Source: Apopatocola sp963618015 (GTDB lineage: Bacteria > Bacillota > Clostridia > Oscillospirales > Oscillospiraceae). Taken from it: a stretch of DNA of 57,357 nucleotides. The notes beneath the pieces were generated by a model. The model saw only the letters and a program-made list of their open reading frames with translations, was not told the DNA's origin and did not search any database. The stretch lies in the NCBI GenBank assembly GCA_963618015.1, contig CAVEQS010000014.1, forward strand, positions 1 through 57,357. The letters run 5' to 3'. The position numbers and the translations under genes were made by a program. Below, piece by piece: positions 15,954-23,939 of the stretch (within the stretch, counting starts at the first letter, position 1; each line of letters begins with the position of its first letter).

Positions 15954-16841
15954 TTATACCTTCTGCGGATCGTTTTTCTTCACCCATTCCTCGGCGAAGC
16001 GGGCGAAGCGGCGCGTGGCCGGGCCGGCACGGCCGCCGGCGGGGACGGCCAGCGCGATCGTCCGGCTCGAGGGCGGCGTCATCTCCCGCACGGCGATGCC
16101 GTCGCGGTGGCCCTGCAAAAGGAGCTCCGGCACGATGCTCACGCCGAGTCCCTGCGAGACCATGGCGAGGATGGCGTAGTCGTCCTTCGTCGTAAAGCGC
16201 ACGTTCGGCTTCACCCCGGCGGCATCGAGCGCGCGGCGCGCGTCGTCGTCCGAGGATTCGAGCAGCGAAATGAACGGCAGCGCCGCCACCTCCCTCACCG
16301 GGCATACGTCCCTTTTCGCCAGCGGATGGTTCTCCGGCAGTATGGCGAGAAGCCGGTCCTCCCGCAGCGGGATGCACTCGCAGCGCAGTGCCGTCGGCAG
16401 CGTGATGAATCCAACGTCCACGCTCCCGTCCGTGAGCCAACGATCCACGTCGTGGTAATCGCCGTTGAAGAGCTTGAACTCCACATGCGGATAGAGCGTC
16501 TGAAATTCCTGCATCATTCCCGGCAGCCAATGCACCGCCACGCTCGTGAACGTTGCAATGCGCACTGTTCCTGCCGAAAGGCCGCGCAGCTCCGCCGCCG
16601 TCTGGTCGAGCTGCTCCTGTGAGCGGAGAATGTCCCGCAGAAACGGCATGATCTTCTCGCCCTCCGGCGTCAGGCGCGCGCCCGTGCGGCTGCGCGTTAA
16701 TAAAGGAAAGCCGAACTCCTCCTCGAGCGCGGCAATAATGTGGCTCACGCCCGACTGCGTCAGCCCCAGCTCCTCCGCCGCCTTCGTCAGCGACGCGAGC
16801 TCCACCGTTTTTTCAAAAACTTCATATTTTTTCGTATCCAT
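15954..16841 (-). CDS. LysR-family transcriptional regulator
   Basis: 295 residues. The N-terminal winged helix-turn-helix runs over residues 1-60 (LASLTKAAEELGLTQSGVSH). The rest is the two-lobed periplasmic-binding-protein-like effector domain starting near 88. The ATG at 16841 follows AGAGGAAATTTTC; the upstream extension lacks a ribosome site. It is divergent from a sodium/solute symporter gene, the standard arrangement in which LysR proteins activate their neighbour and repress themselves. The ligand is probably a substrate or product of the symporter. Confidence 0.92.
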   Translation of the reverse strand: MDTKKYEVFEKTVELASLTKAAEELGLTQSGVSHIIAALEEEFGFPLLTRSRTGARLTPEGEKIMPFLRDILRSQEQLDQTAAELRGLSAGTVRIATFTSVAVHWLPGMMQEFQTLYPHVEFKLFNGDYHDVDRWLTDGSVDVGFITLPTALRCECIPLREDRLLAILPENHPLAKRDVCPVREVAALPFISLLESSDDDARRALDAAGVKPNVRFTTKDDYAILAMVSQGLGVSIVPELLLQGHRDGIAVREMTPPSSRTIALAVPAGGRAGPATRRFARFAEEWVKKNDPQKV

Positions 16842-16905
16842 GAAAATTTCCTCTTGCAATTTAGCGCGTTAAGGTGTATAGTACGCCCATAACATTTTTA
16901 TTGGT

Positions 16906-16932
16906 AATGTAATGCATTATAAAATGTAATGC
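16906..16932. promoter_or_regulatory. LysR operator candidate in the lysR-putP divergent region
   Basis: AATGTAATGC occurs twice (16906-16915 and 16923-16932), and GCATTA-N7-TAATGC (16914-16932) forms a dyad between them. The spacing and AT-rich dyad suit a LysR recognition and activation site pair. No good -35 box is present for putP, as is common for LysR-activated promoters. Confidence 0.6.
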
Positions 16933-16956
16933 GTCGACTGTCAAGGGGGAAGAAAC

Positions 16957-18420
16957 ATGAATTTATCCGAGCTTATGATGTTTATCCTGTATCTGGCGTT
17001 TATGCTGGGTATCGGCATTTGGTTTTTCGTGCGCAGCAAGGACGCCGGCGAGAAGGACTACTTCCTCGGCGGGCGCGAGATGGGCGCGTGGGTGTCCGGC
17101 CTTTCGGCGGGCGCGAGCGACATGAGCGCGTGGGTGCTCATGGGCATGCCGGCATCCATCTATGCTTACGGCATGGGCAAAGCGTGGATCCCGGTAGGGC
17201 TGTTCATCGGCTACTCGCTCAGCTGGATCTTCATTGCGCCGCGGCTGCGCTCGTTCTCCATCGTGTGCGGCGATTCGATCACGATCCCGCAGTATCTCAC
17301 GAACCGCTTCAAGGCGAGCTCCCGTGCGCTGCAGATCATCAGCGCGGTGATCTTCCTCGTGGCGTACACCGTGTATTCCGCGAGCAGCATCAAGGCGTGC
17401 GGCACGCTTTTTGAAACGGTGCTCGGCGTCCCGGCACAGATCGCAATGTACGCCGCGGCGGTCATCATCGTGGGATACACGTTCCTCGGCGGCTACAATG
17501 CCGTGTGCTGGACGGACTTTTTCCAGGGACTGCTGATGCTCGGCTCGCTCTTCATTGCGCCGATCGTCGCGCTGTGCATGATGGAAAAGAGCGGTGCGAC
17601 TGCGGGAACGCTGCCCGCGGGCTACTGGAATATGATGACCTCGTGGCAGGACATTCTCTCCGGTCTCGGCTGGGGTCTCGGCTACGCCGGTATGCCGCAC
17701 ATCATCATCCGGTTCATGTCCGTGAAATCGGATAAGGAGCTCAAGAAGGCCGCAAAGGTCGGCATCGGCTGGACATTCTTCATTCTCGTGTTCGCGGTGC
17801 TCGTGTCGGTCGTGGCGCATCTCTTCCTCGGCGACGGGCAGGAGAGCTCCACCATCTTCATCGCCATCGTGCGCCGCATCTTCACCGGCCCGTGGCTGGG
17901 GCTCATTTCGGGTCTTCTGCTCAGCGCCATTCTCGCCGGTGCGATGAGCACGGCCGATTCGCAGCTGCTCGCCGCGTCGAGCGCGTTTGCGAGCGATGTG
18001 TATAAGCCCGTGATCCGCAAGGGACAGAGCACGGATAAGGAAATGCTCTGGGTCGGGCGCATCGTGGTGCTCGTGATCGCCGTGGCGGCGCTGCTCATCG
18101 CCTCCGATCCCGGCAGCGGCACGATCATGTCGCTCGTTGAGAACGCCTGGGGCATCTTCGGCGCGTCGTTCGGCCCGGTCATCGTGCTGAGCCTCTTCTG
18201 GCGCGGCTTCACGTTCTCCGGCGCAGCGGCGGGCATCGTCGCGGGCGCGGCGGTGGACGTGCTGTGGCTCGTGCTCTTCAAGAGCACGGGGGTGTACGAG
18301 ATCGTCCCCGGCTTCGCCGCCGGACTCCTCGCCGCGGTCATCGCCTCGAAGTGCTCGAGCGCGGAGAGCCGTGAGACCGCCGCGGCGCTCTTCGATCAGT
18401 GCATCGCGTATAAGGACTGA
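16957..18420 (+). CDS. putP: Sodium/proline symporter family protein (SSS family)
   Basis: 487 residues with thirteen hydrophobic segments. Sequence hallmarks are GGREMGAWVSGLSAGASDMSAWVLMGMP near residue 40 (in parts), GYNAVCWTDFFQG near 180 and AGAMSTADSQLLAASSAF near 325, all typical of PutP. PutP imports proline with Na+; related SSS members carry other solutes, so proline is likely but not certain. The start follows AAGGGGGAAGAAAC. The gene ends at a strong terminator and is probably controlled by the divergent LysR protein. Confidence 0.88.
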   Translation: MNLSELMMFILYLAFMLGIGIWFFVRSKDAGEKDYFLGGREMGAWVSGLSAGASDMSAWVLMGMPASIYAYGMGKAWIPVGLFIGYSLSWIFIAPRLRSFSIVCGDSITIPQYLTNRFKASSRALQIISAVIFLVAYTVYSASSIKACGTLFETVLGVPAQIAMYAAAVIIVGYTFLGGYNAVCWTDFFQGLLMLGSLFIAPIVALCMMEKSGATAGTLPAGYWNMMTSWQDILSGLGWGLGYAGMPHIIIRFMSVKSDKELKKAAKVGIGWTFFILVFAVLVSVVAHLFLGDGQESSTIFIAIVRRIFTGPWLGLISGLLLSAILAGAMSTADSQLLAASSAFASDVYKPVIRKGQSTDKEMLWVGRIVVLVIAVAALLIASDPGSGTIMSLVENAWGIFGASFGPVIVLSLFWRGFTFSGAAAGIVAGAAVDVLWLVLFKSTGVYEIVPGFAAGLLAAVIASKCSSAESRETAAALFDQCIAYKD

Positions 18421-18472
18421 CCCGGACAGGCTCCCGGGAGACAGAAAGCGAACATTAAAACCATAAAATTAG

Positions 18473-18506
18473 AAGCCCGGTTCGGTTTTGTACTGAACCG
18501 GGCTTT
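18473..18506 (+). terminator. Terminator after putP
   Basis: AAGCCCGGTTC / GAACCGGGCTT form an 11-bp stem with an 11-nt loop, followed by TTAT. Confidence 0.8.
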
Positions 18507-18530
18507 ATCCCGCTCTCCTTAATTTAAAAG

Positions 18531-18575
18531 AAAAGGCAGACATTCCGGGGATCGCCCCATGTGTCTGCCTTTTTT
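18531..18575. terminator. Terminator at the end of the miaB-mutS-DUF4097 operon
   Basis: AAAAGGCAGACA and TGTCTGCCTTTT pair over a 19-nt loop that itself holds GGGG/CCCC. A and T runs on both sides allow function in both directions; it lies just beyond the DUF4097 stop. Confidence 0.8.
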
Positions 18576-18597
18576 ACAGGACCGCTGCCGTTTGGGG

Positions 18598-19563
18598 TCA
18601 GCCGTCGAGTTCGATGTCGCCGCTGACGGTTTCGATGTCGAGTGTTCTCGTGCCCTCGCCATTCGGGCGGATGCCGGAGACGCTGCCGCTCGTCGTGCGG
18701 ATCGAGCCGCCAAACTCGTCCGCGTGCAGAAGCTCGCCGGAGATATCGCCGCTTGTGGAGGTGAATATGAGATTTTGCGTATCGACCTCGTTCAGATGCA
18801 GATCGCCGCTCGTCGTGTCGGCAGCGATGCTGTCCGCCGCAACGTCGTCCAGGTCGACGTACCCGCTCGTGGAGTACAGCGTCAGCGTGCCGGTGAGCTC
18901 CGCGTTGCGCACGGAAAGGCTTCCGCTCACGGACGAAAGGCTCATGTTCTCCCCCTTCACATCGTAAGCGCTCACATAGCCCGAGGTCGTCGCAGCGGTC
19001 ACCGTGCCGCCGCGGCTCGTGCTGGCAAAAATATTCCCGCTCGTTGTGGTGAGCTGCGTCTCCGCGATCTTCAGCTCCGATACGCTGACATCGCCCGACA
19101 CGCTCGCCGCGCGGAGCGTGAGCTGCGGGCTCACCAGCCCGCTCACGTACACGTCGCCGGACTGGGTCGAAACGTCCACCGTGCCGATCCACTTTTCCGG
19201 GATGCGGACAGTAATTGTATCGTCGTCCGAAGCGGCAAAGCGCTGGAAAAGACCGAGCTTTTTCTCCGTGATGCGCAGCACGCCGCCGTCGAGCACGGCG
19301 CTCACGCGATCCGGCGTTTTCGCGCCGCGCGCGGCGATCGAGACCGTCTTATCCGTTGTGGAATAGATGTTCACAGCGAGATCGCTGAGCTGCACGCTCA
19401 CGAAGCTGCACTCGCCGGTCTCCGTATCGGCGGCGGTGAACTCGATTTCATTGTAGGCATAGTTGTTGGGAGAATAGTCCCAGCCGAGCGTCACGCCGAC
19501 GAACACGCCCGCCACGATGAGCAGCGCGCCGAGAACAAGAAGCAGCTTTTCGCCTTTTTTCAT
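18598..19563 (-). CDS. DUF4097-type beta-repeat membrane protein
   Basis: 321 residues. One N-terminal membrane helix (about 6-27) is followed by a long series of short beta-strand units with recurring TTSGDV/VSGDI/STSGYV patterns (TQSGDV, SVSGDV, TTSGNI, TTSGYV, SVSGSL, STSGYV, TTSGDL, STSGDI), a right-handed-helix-like adhesin fold seen in DUF4097 proteins. Function is not established; in Firmicutes these often sit near envelope-stress regulators. The ATG at 19563 follows AAAGGAGAAACCGTG. It lies 16 bp after mutS, so it is co-transcribed with DNA repair genes, probably by chance of operon position. Confidence 0.82.
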   Translation of the reverse strand: MKKGEKLLLVLGALLIVAGVFVGVTLGWDYSPNNYAYNEIEFTAADTETGECSFVSVQLSDLAVNIYSTTDKTVSIAARGAKTPDRVSAVLDGGVLRITEKKLGLFQRFAASDDDTITVRIPEKWIGTVDVSTQSGDVYVSGLVSPQLTLRAASVSGDVSVSELKIAETQLTTTSGNIFASTSRGGTVTAATTSGYVSAYDVKGENMSLSSVSGSLSVRNAELTGTLTLYSTSGYVDLDDVAADSIAADTTSGDLHLNEVDTQNLIFTSTSGDISGELLHADEFGGSIRTTSGSVSGIRPNGEGTRTLDIETVSGDIELDG

Positions 19564-19579
19564 CACGGTTTCTCCTTTT

Positions 19580-22168
19580 TTATCCGAGATCGTTCTTAAG
19601 TTCAAACAGCAGCCGGAGCGCCTCCAGCGGGGAGAGCGTGTTGGGATCGATGCCGCGCAGCCGCTCGGCTACGGCGTCTGCGCCGACATCGGCGAGACTC
19701 ACCTGATCGCTTTCGGGCTTTACGGGCGCCGCCGCATTCACCACTGCCCCCTGCGCGTTCAGCTCCCTGAGATGCGCATCCGCGGCGCGGATGACGCTCT
19801 CCGGCACACCGGCGAGCTTCGCGACTTCGATGCCGTAGCTCTCGTCGGCCGCGCCGGGCAGGATCTTGCGCAGGAACAGCAGCTTGCCGTTCTGCCGCTT
19901 GGCGCTGATGTTATAGTTGCGCACGCCGGGTATCGTCCCTTCGAGCGCGGAGAGCTCATGATAGTGCGTGGCGAACATCGTTTTCGCGCCGAGCTTTTTC
20001 GGATCGGCACAGTATTCGAGCACCGCGCGGGCGATGGCCATGCCGTCGTAAGTCGATGTGCCGCGGCCGATCTCATCGAGGATGAGCAGGGAATCGGCGG
20101 TCGCATTTTTCAGTATGGAGGCAACCTCGCTCATCTCGACCATGAACGTCGATGCGCCGCCCGCAAGGTCGTCGCTCGCGCCGATGCGCGTGAACACGCG
20201 GTCGCAGATACCGACCGTTGCGCTGCGCGCCGGGACGAACGAGCCGATCTGCGCCATGAGCACGATGATGGCCGTCTGGCGCATGTACGTGCTTTTACCG
20301 GCCATGTTCGGGCCGGTCACGATGGCAACGCGGTCGTCGGTGTCGTTCAGGTGCGTGTCGTTCGGCACGAAGAGCGTATCGCGCTGCATCTGCTCGACGA
20401 CCGGGTGGCGTCCCTCGGTGATCGTGAGCGTATGCGATACCTCGATCTCCGGGCAGATATAATTGTTGCGCACCGCGACTTCCGCGAGTGAGCAAAGAGA
20501 ATCGAGCTCCGCGAGCGAGGCGGAGAGCGCCTGCAGCTCATCCACGCGGTCGCCCACCTGCCGGAGCACGTCGCGGAAGAGATCGTATTCGAGCGTTTCG
20601 ATCCGCTCGCGGGCGGAGGAAATGTCGTCCTCCAGCTTTTTGAGCTCCGGGGTGAAGTAGCGCTCGCCGTTTACGAGCGTCTGCTTGCGTATGTATTCCT
20701 CCGGCAGCTCCACGGCTCCGGCGGAATTCGGCACATCGATATAATACCCGAACACCTTGTTGTAGCCGACTTTGAGCTTTTTGATGCCGGTGCGTTCCTT
20801 TTCCCGCGCCTCGAGCTCAGCAACGCACTTCGCGCCGTTGTCGCGGATATTGCGCAGGCGGTCGACCTCCTCGCTGTAGCCGGGGCGGAGGATGCCGCCC
20901 TCGCGCACGGAGAAGGGCGGCTCGTCGCAGATGGCGCGGCGGAGAAGCTTGCAGAGGTTTTCCAGCGGCTCCGTTGCGGCAATGGAGCGGAGCATCCCGC
21001 TCTGGTACTTGCCGAGCTGCGCGAAAATTTCCGGCACGGCGGCAAGATAGTTTCCGAGCGCAAGCATATCCCGGCCGTTCGCCGCGCCATATACGGCGCG
21101 GGACGTGAGCCGCTGGATATCGCCGACGGTCTTGAGCTTTTCGATGAGCTCGGCGCGGCCGACATTGTCGCGGAAGAGCTCTTCCACCGCGGCAAGCCGA
21201 CGCCGGATCGCCACCGGGGAGAGCAGCGGCCGCTCCACCCAGCTGCGGAGCATGCGCCCGCCCATCGGGGTCTTGGTTTTATCGAGCACCCAGAGAAGGC
21301 TGCCGCGCTTTTCGCCGGTGCGCAGGTTTTCCGTCAGCTCCAGATTGCGCCGCGCCGCGGCGTCGAGCTCCATATACCGGCCTCGGGTGAAGATATCCGG
21401 CACGCGCAGCTGCGACATATCGCCGCGCGCCGCGTCCGTGAGATAGGCGAGCAGCGCGCCGAGCGCAAGCGTCGTCATCTCGTCGAGCTCCGGGGCGTTT
21501 TCGCCGTACTGCTTTGTGATCGCCTTGCGGGCATTTTCGGGATCAAATCGCCCGGCGGCGGGCTCCACGCGGCTGCCGAGCCGCTTTTCGAGCGTATCGC
21601 GGATGTCGCGGCTGAGCATTGCCTCCGGCGCGAGCACGCACTCGCGCGGGCGGAAGCGGGAAATTTCGTTCTGGATGTGCATCGCCGCGTCCGAATCGAA
21701 CGACGCCGCGCACACCTCGCCGGTGGATACGTCCGCGAAGGCGCATCCGCCCGCCTTGCCGCGCAGCATGACGGCGCCGAGATAGTTCGATTCGCCCTCG
21801 CGCAGCATGGAGGTTTCCATGATCGTGCCGGGGGAGATGATGCGCACGATATCGCGCGAGACAAGGCCCTTGCAGAGCTTGGGGTCCTCCATCTGCTCGC
21901 ATACGGCGACCTTGTAGCCCTTGGCAATGAGCTTGGAGATGTACTGCTCCGCGCTGTGGTACGGTACGCCGCACATCGGCGTGCGCTCGTCCTCCGGCTT
22001 GCCGCGGTCGCGCGTCGTGAGCGCGAGATTGAGTTCGCGCGCGCCGAGGATTGCGTCATCATCGAACATCTCGTAAAAATCGCCCAGCCGGTAAAAGAGC
22101 AGGCAGTCGGGGTGCTCGGCCTTGATGGCGTTATATTGCATTTTCATGGGGGTGGTTTCTGCGGGCAA
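19580..22168 (-). CDS. mutS: DNA mismatch repair protein MutS (TTG start)
   Basis: 862 residues. The N-terminal mismatch-binding motif FYRLGDFYEMFDDD, the central connector, and the C-terminal ATPase (GPNMAGKST Walker A, LILDEIGRGTSTYDGMAIARA Walker B region in parts, FATHYHELS) are intact. It recognises mispairs and recruits MutL. The TTG at 22168 is chosen because GGGGAG is 7 nt upstream and translation gives MPAETTPMKMQY, matching the usual TPMMQQY family start; the first in-frame ATG would lose this part. It follows miaB by 14 bp. mutL is on the opposite strand beyond miaB. Confidence 0.95.
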   Translation of the reverse strand: MPAETTPMKMQYNAIKAEHPDCLLFYRLGDFYEMFDDDAILGARELNLALTTRDRGKPEDERTPMCGVPYHSAEQYISKLIAKGYKVAVCEQMEDPKLCKGLVSRDIVRIISPGTIMETSMLREGESNYLGAVMLRGKAGGCAFADVSTGEVCAASFDSDAAMHIQNEISRFRPRECVLAPEAMLSRDIRDTLEKRLGSRVEPAAGRFDPENARKAITKQYGENAPELDEMTTLALGALLAYLTDAARGDMSQLRVPDIFTRGRYMELDAAARRNLELTENLRTGEKRGSLLWVLDKTKTPMGGRMLRSWVERPLLSPVAIRRRLAAVEELFRDNVGRAELIEKLKTVGDIQRLTSRAVYGAANGRDMLALGNYLAAVPEIFAQLGKYQSGMLRSIAATEPLENLCKLLRRAICDEPPFSVREGGILRPGYSEEVDRLRNIRDNGAKCVAELEAREKERTGIKKLKVGYNKVFGYYIDVPNSAGAVELPEEYIRKQTLVNGERYFTPELKKLEDDISSARERIETLEYDLFRDVLRQVGDRVDELQALSASLAELDSLCSLAEVAVRNNYICPEIEVSHTLTITEGRHPVVEQMQRDTLFVPNDTHLNDTDDRVAIVTGPNMAGKSTYMRQTAIIVLMAQIGSFVPARSATVGICDRVFTRIGASDDLAGGASTFMVEMSEVASILKNATADSLLILDEIGRGTSTYDGMAIARAVLEYCADPKKLGAKTMFATHYHELSALEGTIPGVRNYNISAKRQNGKLLFLRKILPGAADESYGIEVAKLAGVPESVIRAADAHLRELNAQGAVVNAAAPVKPESDQVSLADVGADAVAERLRGIDPNTLSPLEALRLLFELKNDLG

Positions 22169-22182
22169 TGTCTTTCTCCCCT

Positions 22183-23607
22183 TTACTCCGTGATCTCGCC
22201 GAAGAGCGCAAACGTGTTGCTCGAAACGATGCGGGCATTTGCCCACGTGCCGATAAGCGATTCGTCCCCGCGCAGGTGCACGAGCCGCCCTCCGGCGGTG
22301 CGGGCCGAGAGCGTATAGTCGCCGTTTTTCGCCGTGCCGTCGATGAGAACGCGGAAGGTTTTCCCCTCCTGCGCGCGGTGCAGCTCGGCGGAGACCCGCC
22401 CGGCGCTCTCCACCAGCCGGTCAAACCGGTTCTGGATGACGGAGCGCGGCGTTGCGTCCTCGATCTTCGCCGCCGGGGTGCCGGGGCGGCGCGAGTAAAT
22501 AAACGTGAACATCGAGTCAAAGCGCACCTTTTCGGTGAGCGCGAGCGTATCGAGGAAGTCCTCCTCCGTCTCGCCCGGGAAGCCGACGATCACGTCGGTC
22601 GTGAGGACGAGATCGGGGATATATTTCCGCGCGAGATCGACCTGCGCGAGATACTTTTCCGCCGTATAGCCGCGGTTCATGGCGCGCAATATCCGGTCGC
22701 TCCCGGACTGCACGGGCAGATGGATGTGCGGGGCGCACTTTTCGCACTCCGCCATGGCGGCAAACAGCCGCTCGGTCGCGTCCTTCGGGTGGCTCGTCAT
22801 AAACCGGATGCGGAAATCGCCCGGAATGGCGTTGACCTTGCGCAGAAGCTCCGCGAAATCCACGTCCTCGTCGAGCCCGCGGCCATAGGAGTTCACGTTC
22901 TGGCCGAGGAGTGTAATATCCTTATATCCGGCGGCGACGAGCGCTTCGGCCTCACGTACAACATCTTCGCTGCGGCGGGAGCGCTCGCGTCCGCGCACAT
23001 ACGGGACGATGCAGTACGAGCAGAAGTTGTTGCAGCCGTTCATGATGGAAAGCCACGCCTTCACGCTGCCGTCCCGCTCGCGGGGGAGGCCTTCGGCAAT
23101 CGACTCGGTGCTCTCGGCATCGAACACGCGCCCCTTTGCGCCGGAGAGACCGTGAACCTGCAGCGTCCGCTCAAACAGTTCCGGGAAGCGCCAGAGCTCG
23201 TGCGGGCCGAAGCAGAGATCGACCATGCGGTACGACTTTTTTACCTGCTCGCGGATCTCCTCGCTCTGCGCCATGCAGCCGCAGAGGATGACGATGCGCT
23301 CCGGGTGGACGCGCTTTAAGTGCGTGAGTGCGCCGACGTTGCCGAACACGCGCATCGTTGCGTGCTCGCGCACGGCGCAGGTGTTGACGGCGATGACGTC
23401 CGCTTTATCCTCGTCGTCGGTCATCGTATAGCCCATGCTGCGGAGATAACCGCGCAGCACCTCGCTGTCGGACTCGTTCTGCTGGCAGCCGTAGGTGTCT
23501 ACCATGGCGAAGCGCTCGGTCTCGCCGAGCACGGCGCGAACGCGCGCGCATATCTCTTTCTGCCGCTCGATCTCCTGCGCGGAGACCTCGGTTCTCTCGT
23601 AGGGCAT
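22183..23607 (-). CDS. miaB: tRNA-2-methylthio-N6-dimethylallyladenosine synthase
   Basis: 474 residues. Three domains are seen: the N-terminal UPF0004 domain with its cluster cysteines (VDTYGCQQNESDSE, VNTCAVREHA, LCGCMAQ), the radical-SAM core with MNGCNNFCSYCIVPYVRG carrying CxxxCxxC, and the C-terminal TRAM domain. MiaB adds the methylthio group to i6A37 of tRNAs; its partner miaA is at 28398. Start at 23607 follows AAAGGAAACAACATTT. First gene of the miaB-mutS-DUF4097 operon. Confidence 0.96.
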   Translation of the reverse strand: MPYERTEVSAQEIERQKEICARVRAVLGETERFAMVDTYGCQQNESDSEVLRGYLRSMGYTMTDDEDKADVIAVNTCAVREHATMRVFGNVGALTHLKRVHPERIVILCGCMAQSEEIREQVKKSYRMVDLCFGPHELWRFPELFERTLQVHGLSGAKGRVFDAESTESIAEGLPRERDGSVKAWLSIMNGCNNFCSYCIVPYVRGRERSRRSEDVVREAEALVAAGYKDITLLGQNVNSYGRGLDEDVDFAELLRKVNAIPGDFRIRFMTSHPKDATERLFAAMAECEKCAPHIHLPVQSGSDRILRAMNRGYTAEKYLAQVDLARKYIPDLVLTTDVIVGFPGETEEDFLDTLALTEKVRFDSMFTFIYSRRPGTPAAKIEDATPRSVIQNRFDRLVESAGRVSAELHRAQEGKTFRVLIDGTAKNGDYTLSARTAGGRLVHLRGDESLIGTWANARIVSSNTFALFGEITE

Positions 23608-23648
23608 AAATGTTGTTTCCTTTCGCTGCGTGCTTGTAAATCCGGGAG

Positions 23649-23835
23649 AAACCCCTCAGTCACGGCGCTTTGCGCCGTGACAGCCCCGCCCCCCTCTCTG
23701 TCGCCTTTGGCGACATCTCTCCCCGCCGGGGAGAGTCTGCCCCTGATGAGGGGAGCCAAGTGGGTTTACGGAAAACTATCTTGCCTCCCCTACTAGGGGA
23801 GGTGGCAAAACCGAAGGTTTTGACGGAAGGGTTTT
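23649..23835. repeat. Hairpin-rich dispersed repeat, copy A (187 bp)
   Basis: This fills most of the 332-bp gap between the divergent miaB and mutL genes. The ends are inverted (AAACCCCTCAGTCA ... TGACGGAAGGGTTTT). Inside are successive stem-loops: GTCACGGCGC/GCGCCGTGAC, GTCGCC/GGCGAC, CTCTCCCC/GGGGAGAG, CCCC/GGGG, CCTCCCCT/AGGGGAGG and CAAAACC-GAA-GGTTTTG. It has no coding potential. Related copies are at 27313, 35814 and 53392, with an end fragment at 57273. Confidence 0.85.
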
Positions 23836-23939
23836 CCCCTTGTAATAGACTATTTTAACATTTTGCTCTGGATTCCGCAACGGCTTTGCTTTATAATCAG
23901 AATGAAATATTATCGATTCCCATTGGAGGTATACATATC

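Noticed and set aside
23649..23835. Repeat copy A as a CRISPR array.
   Set aside because: The stems are different from each other and not regularly spaced; no cas genes are present.
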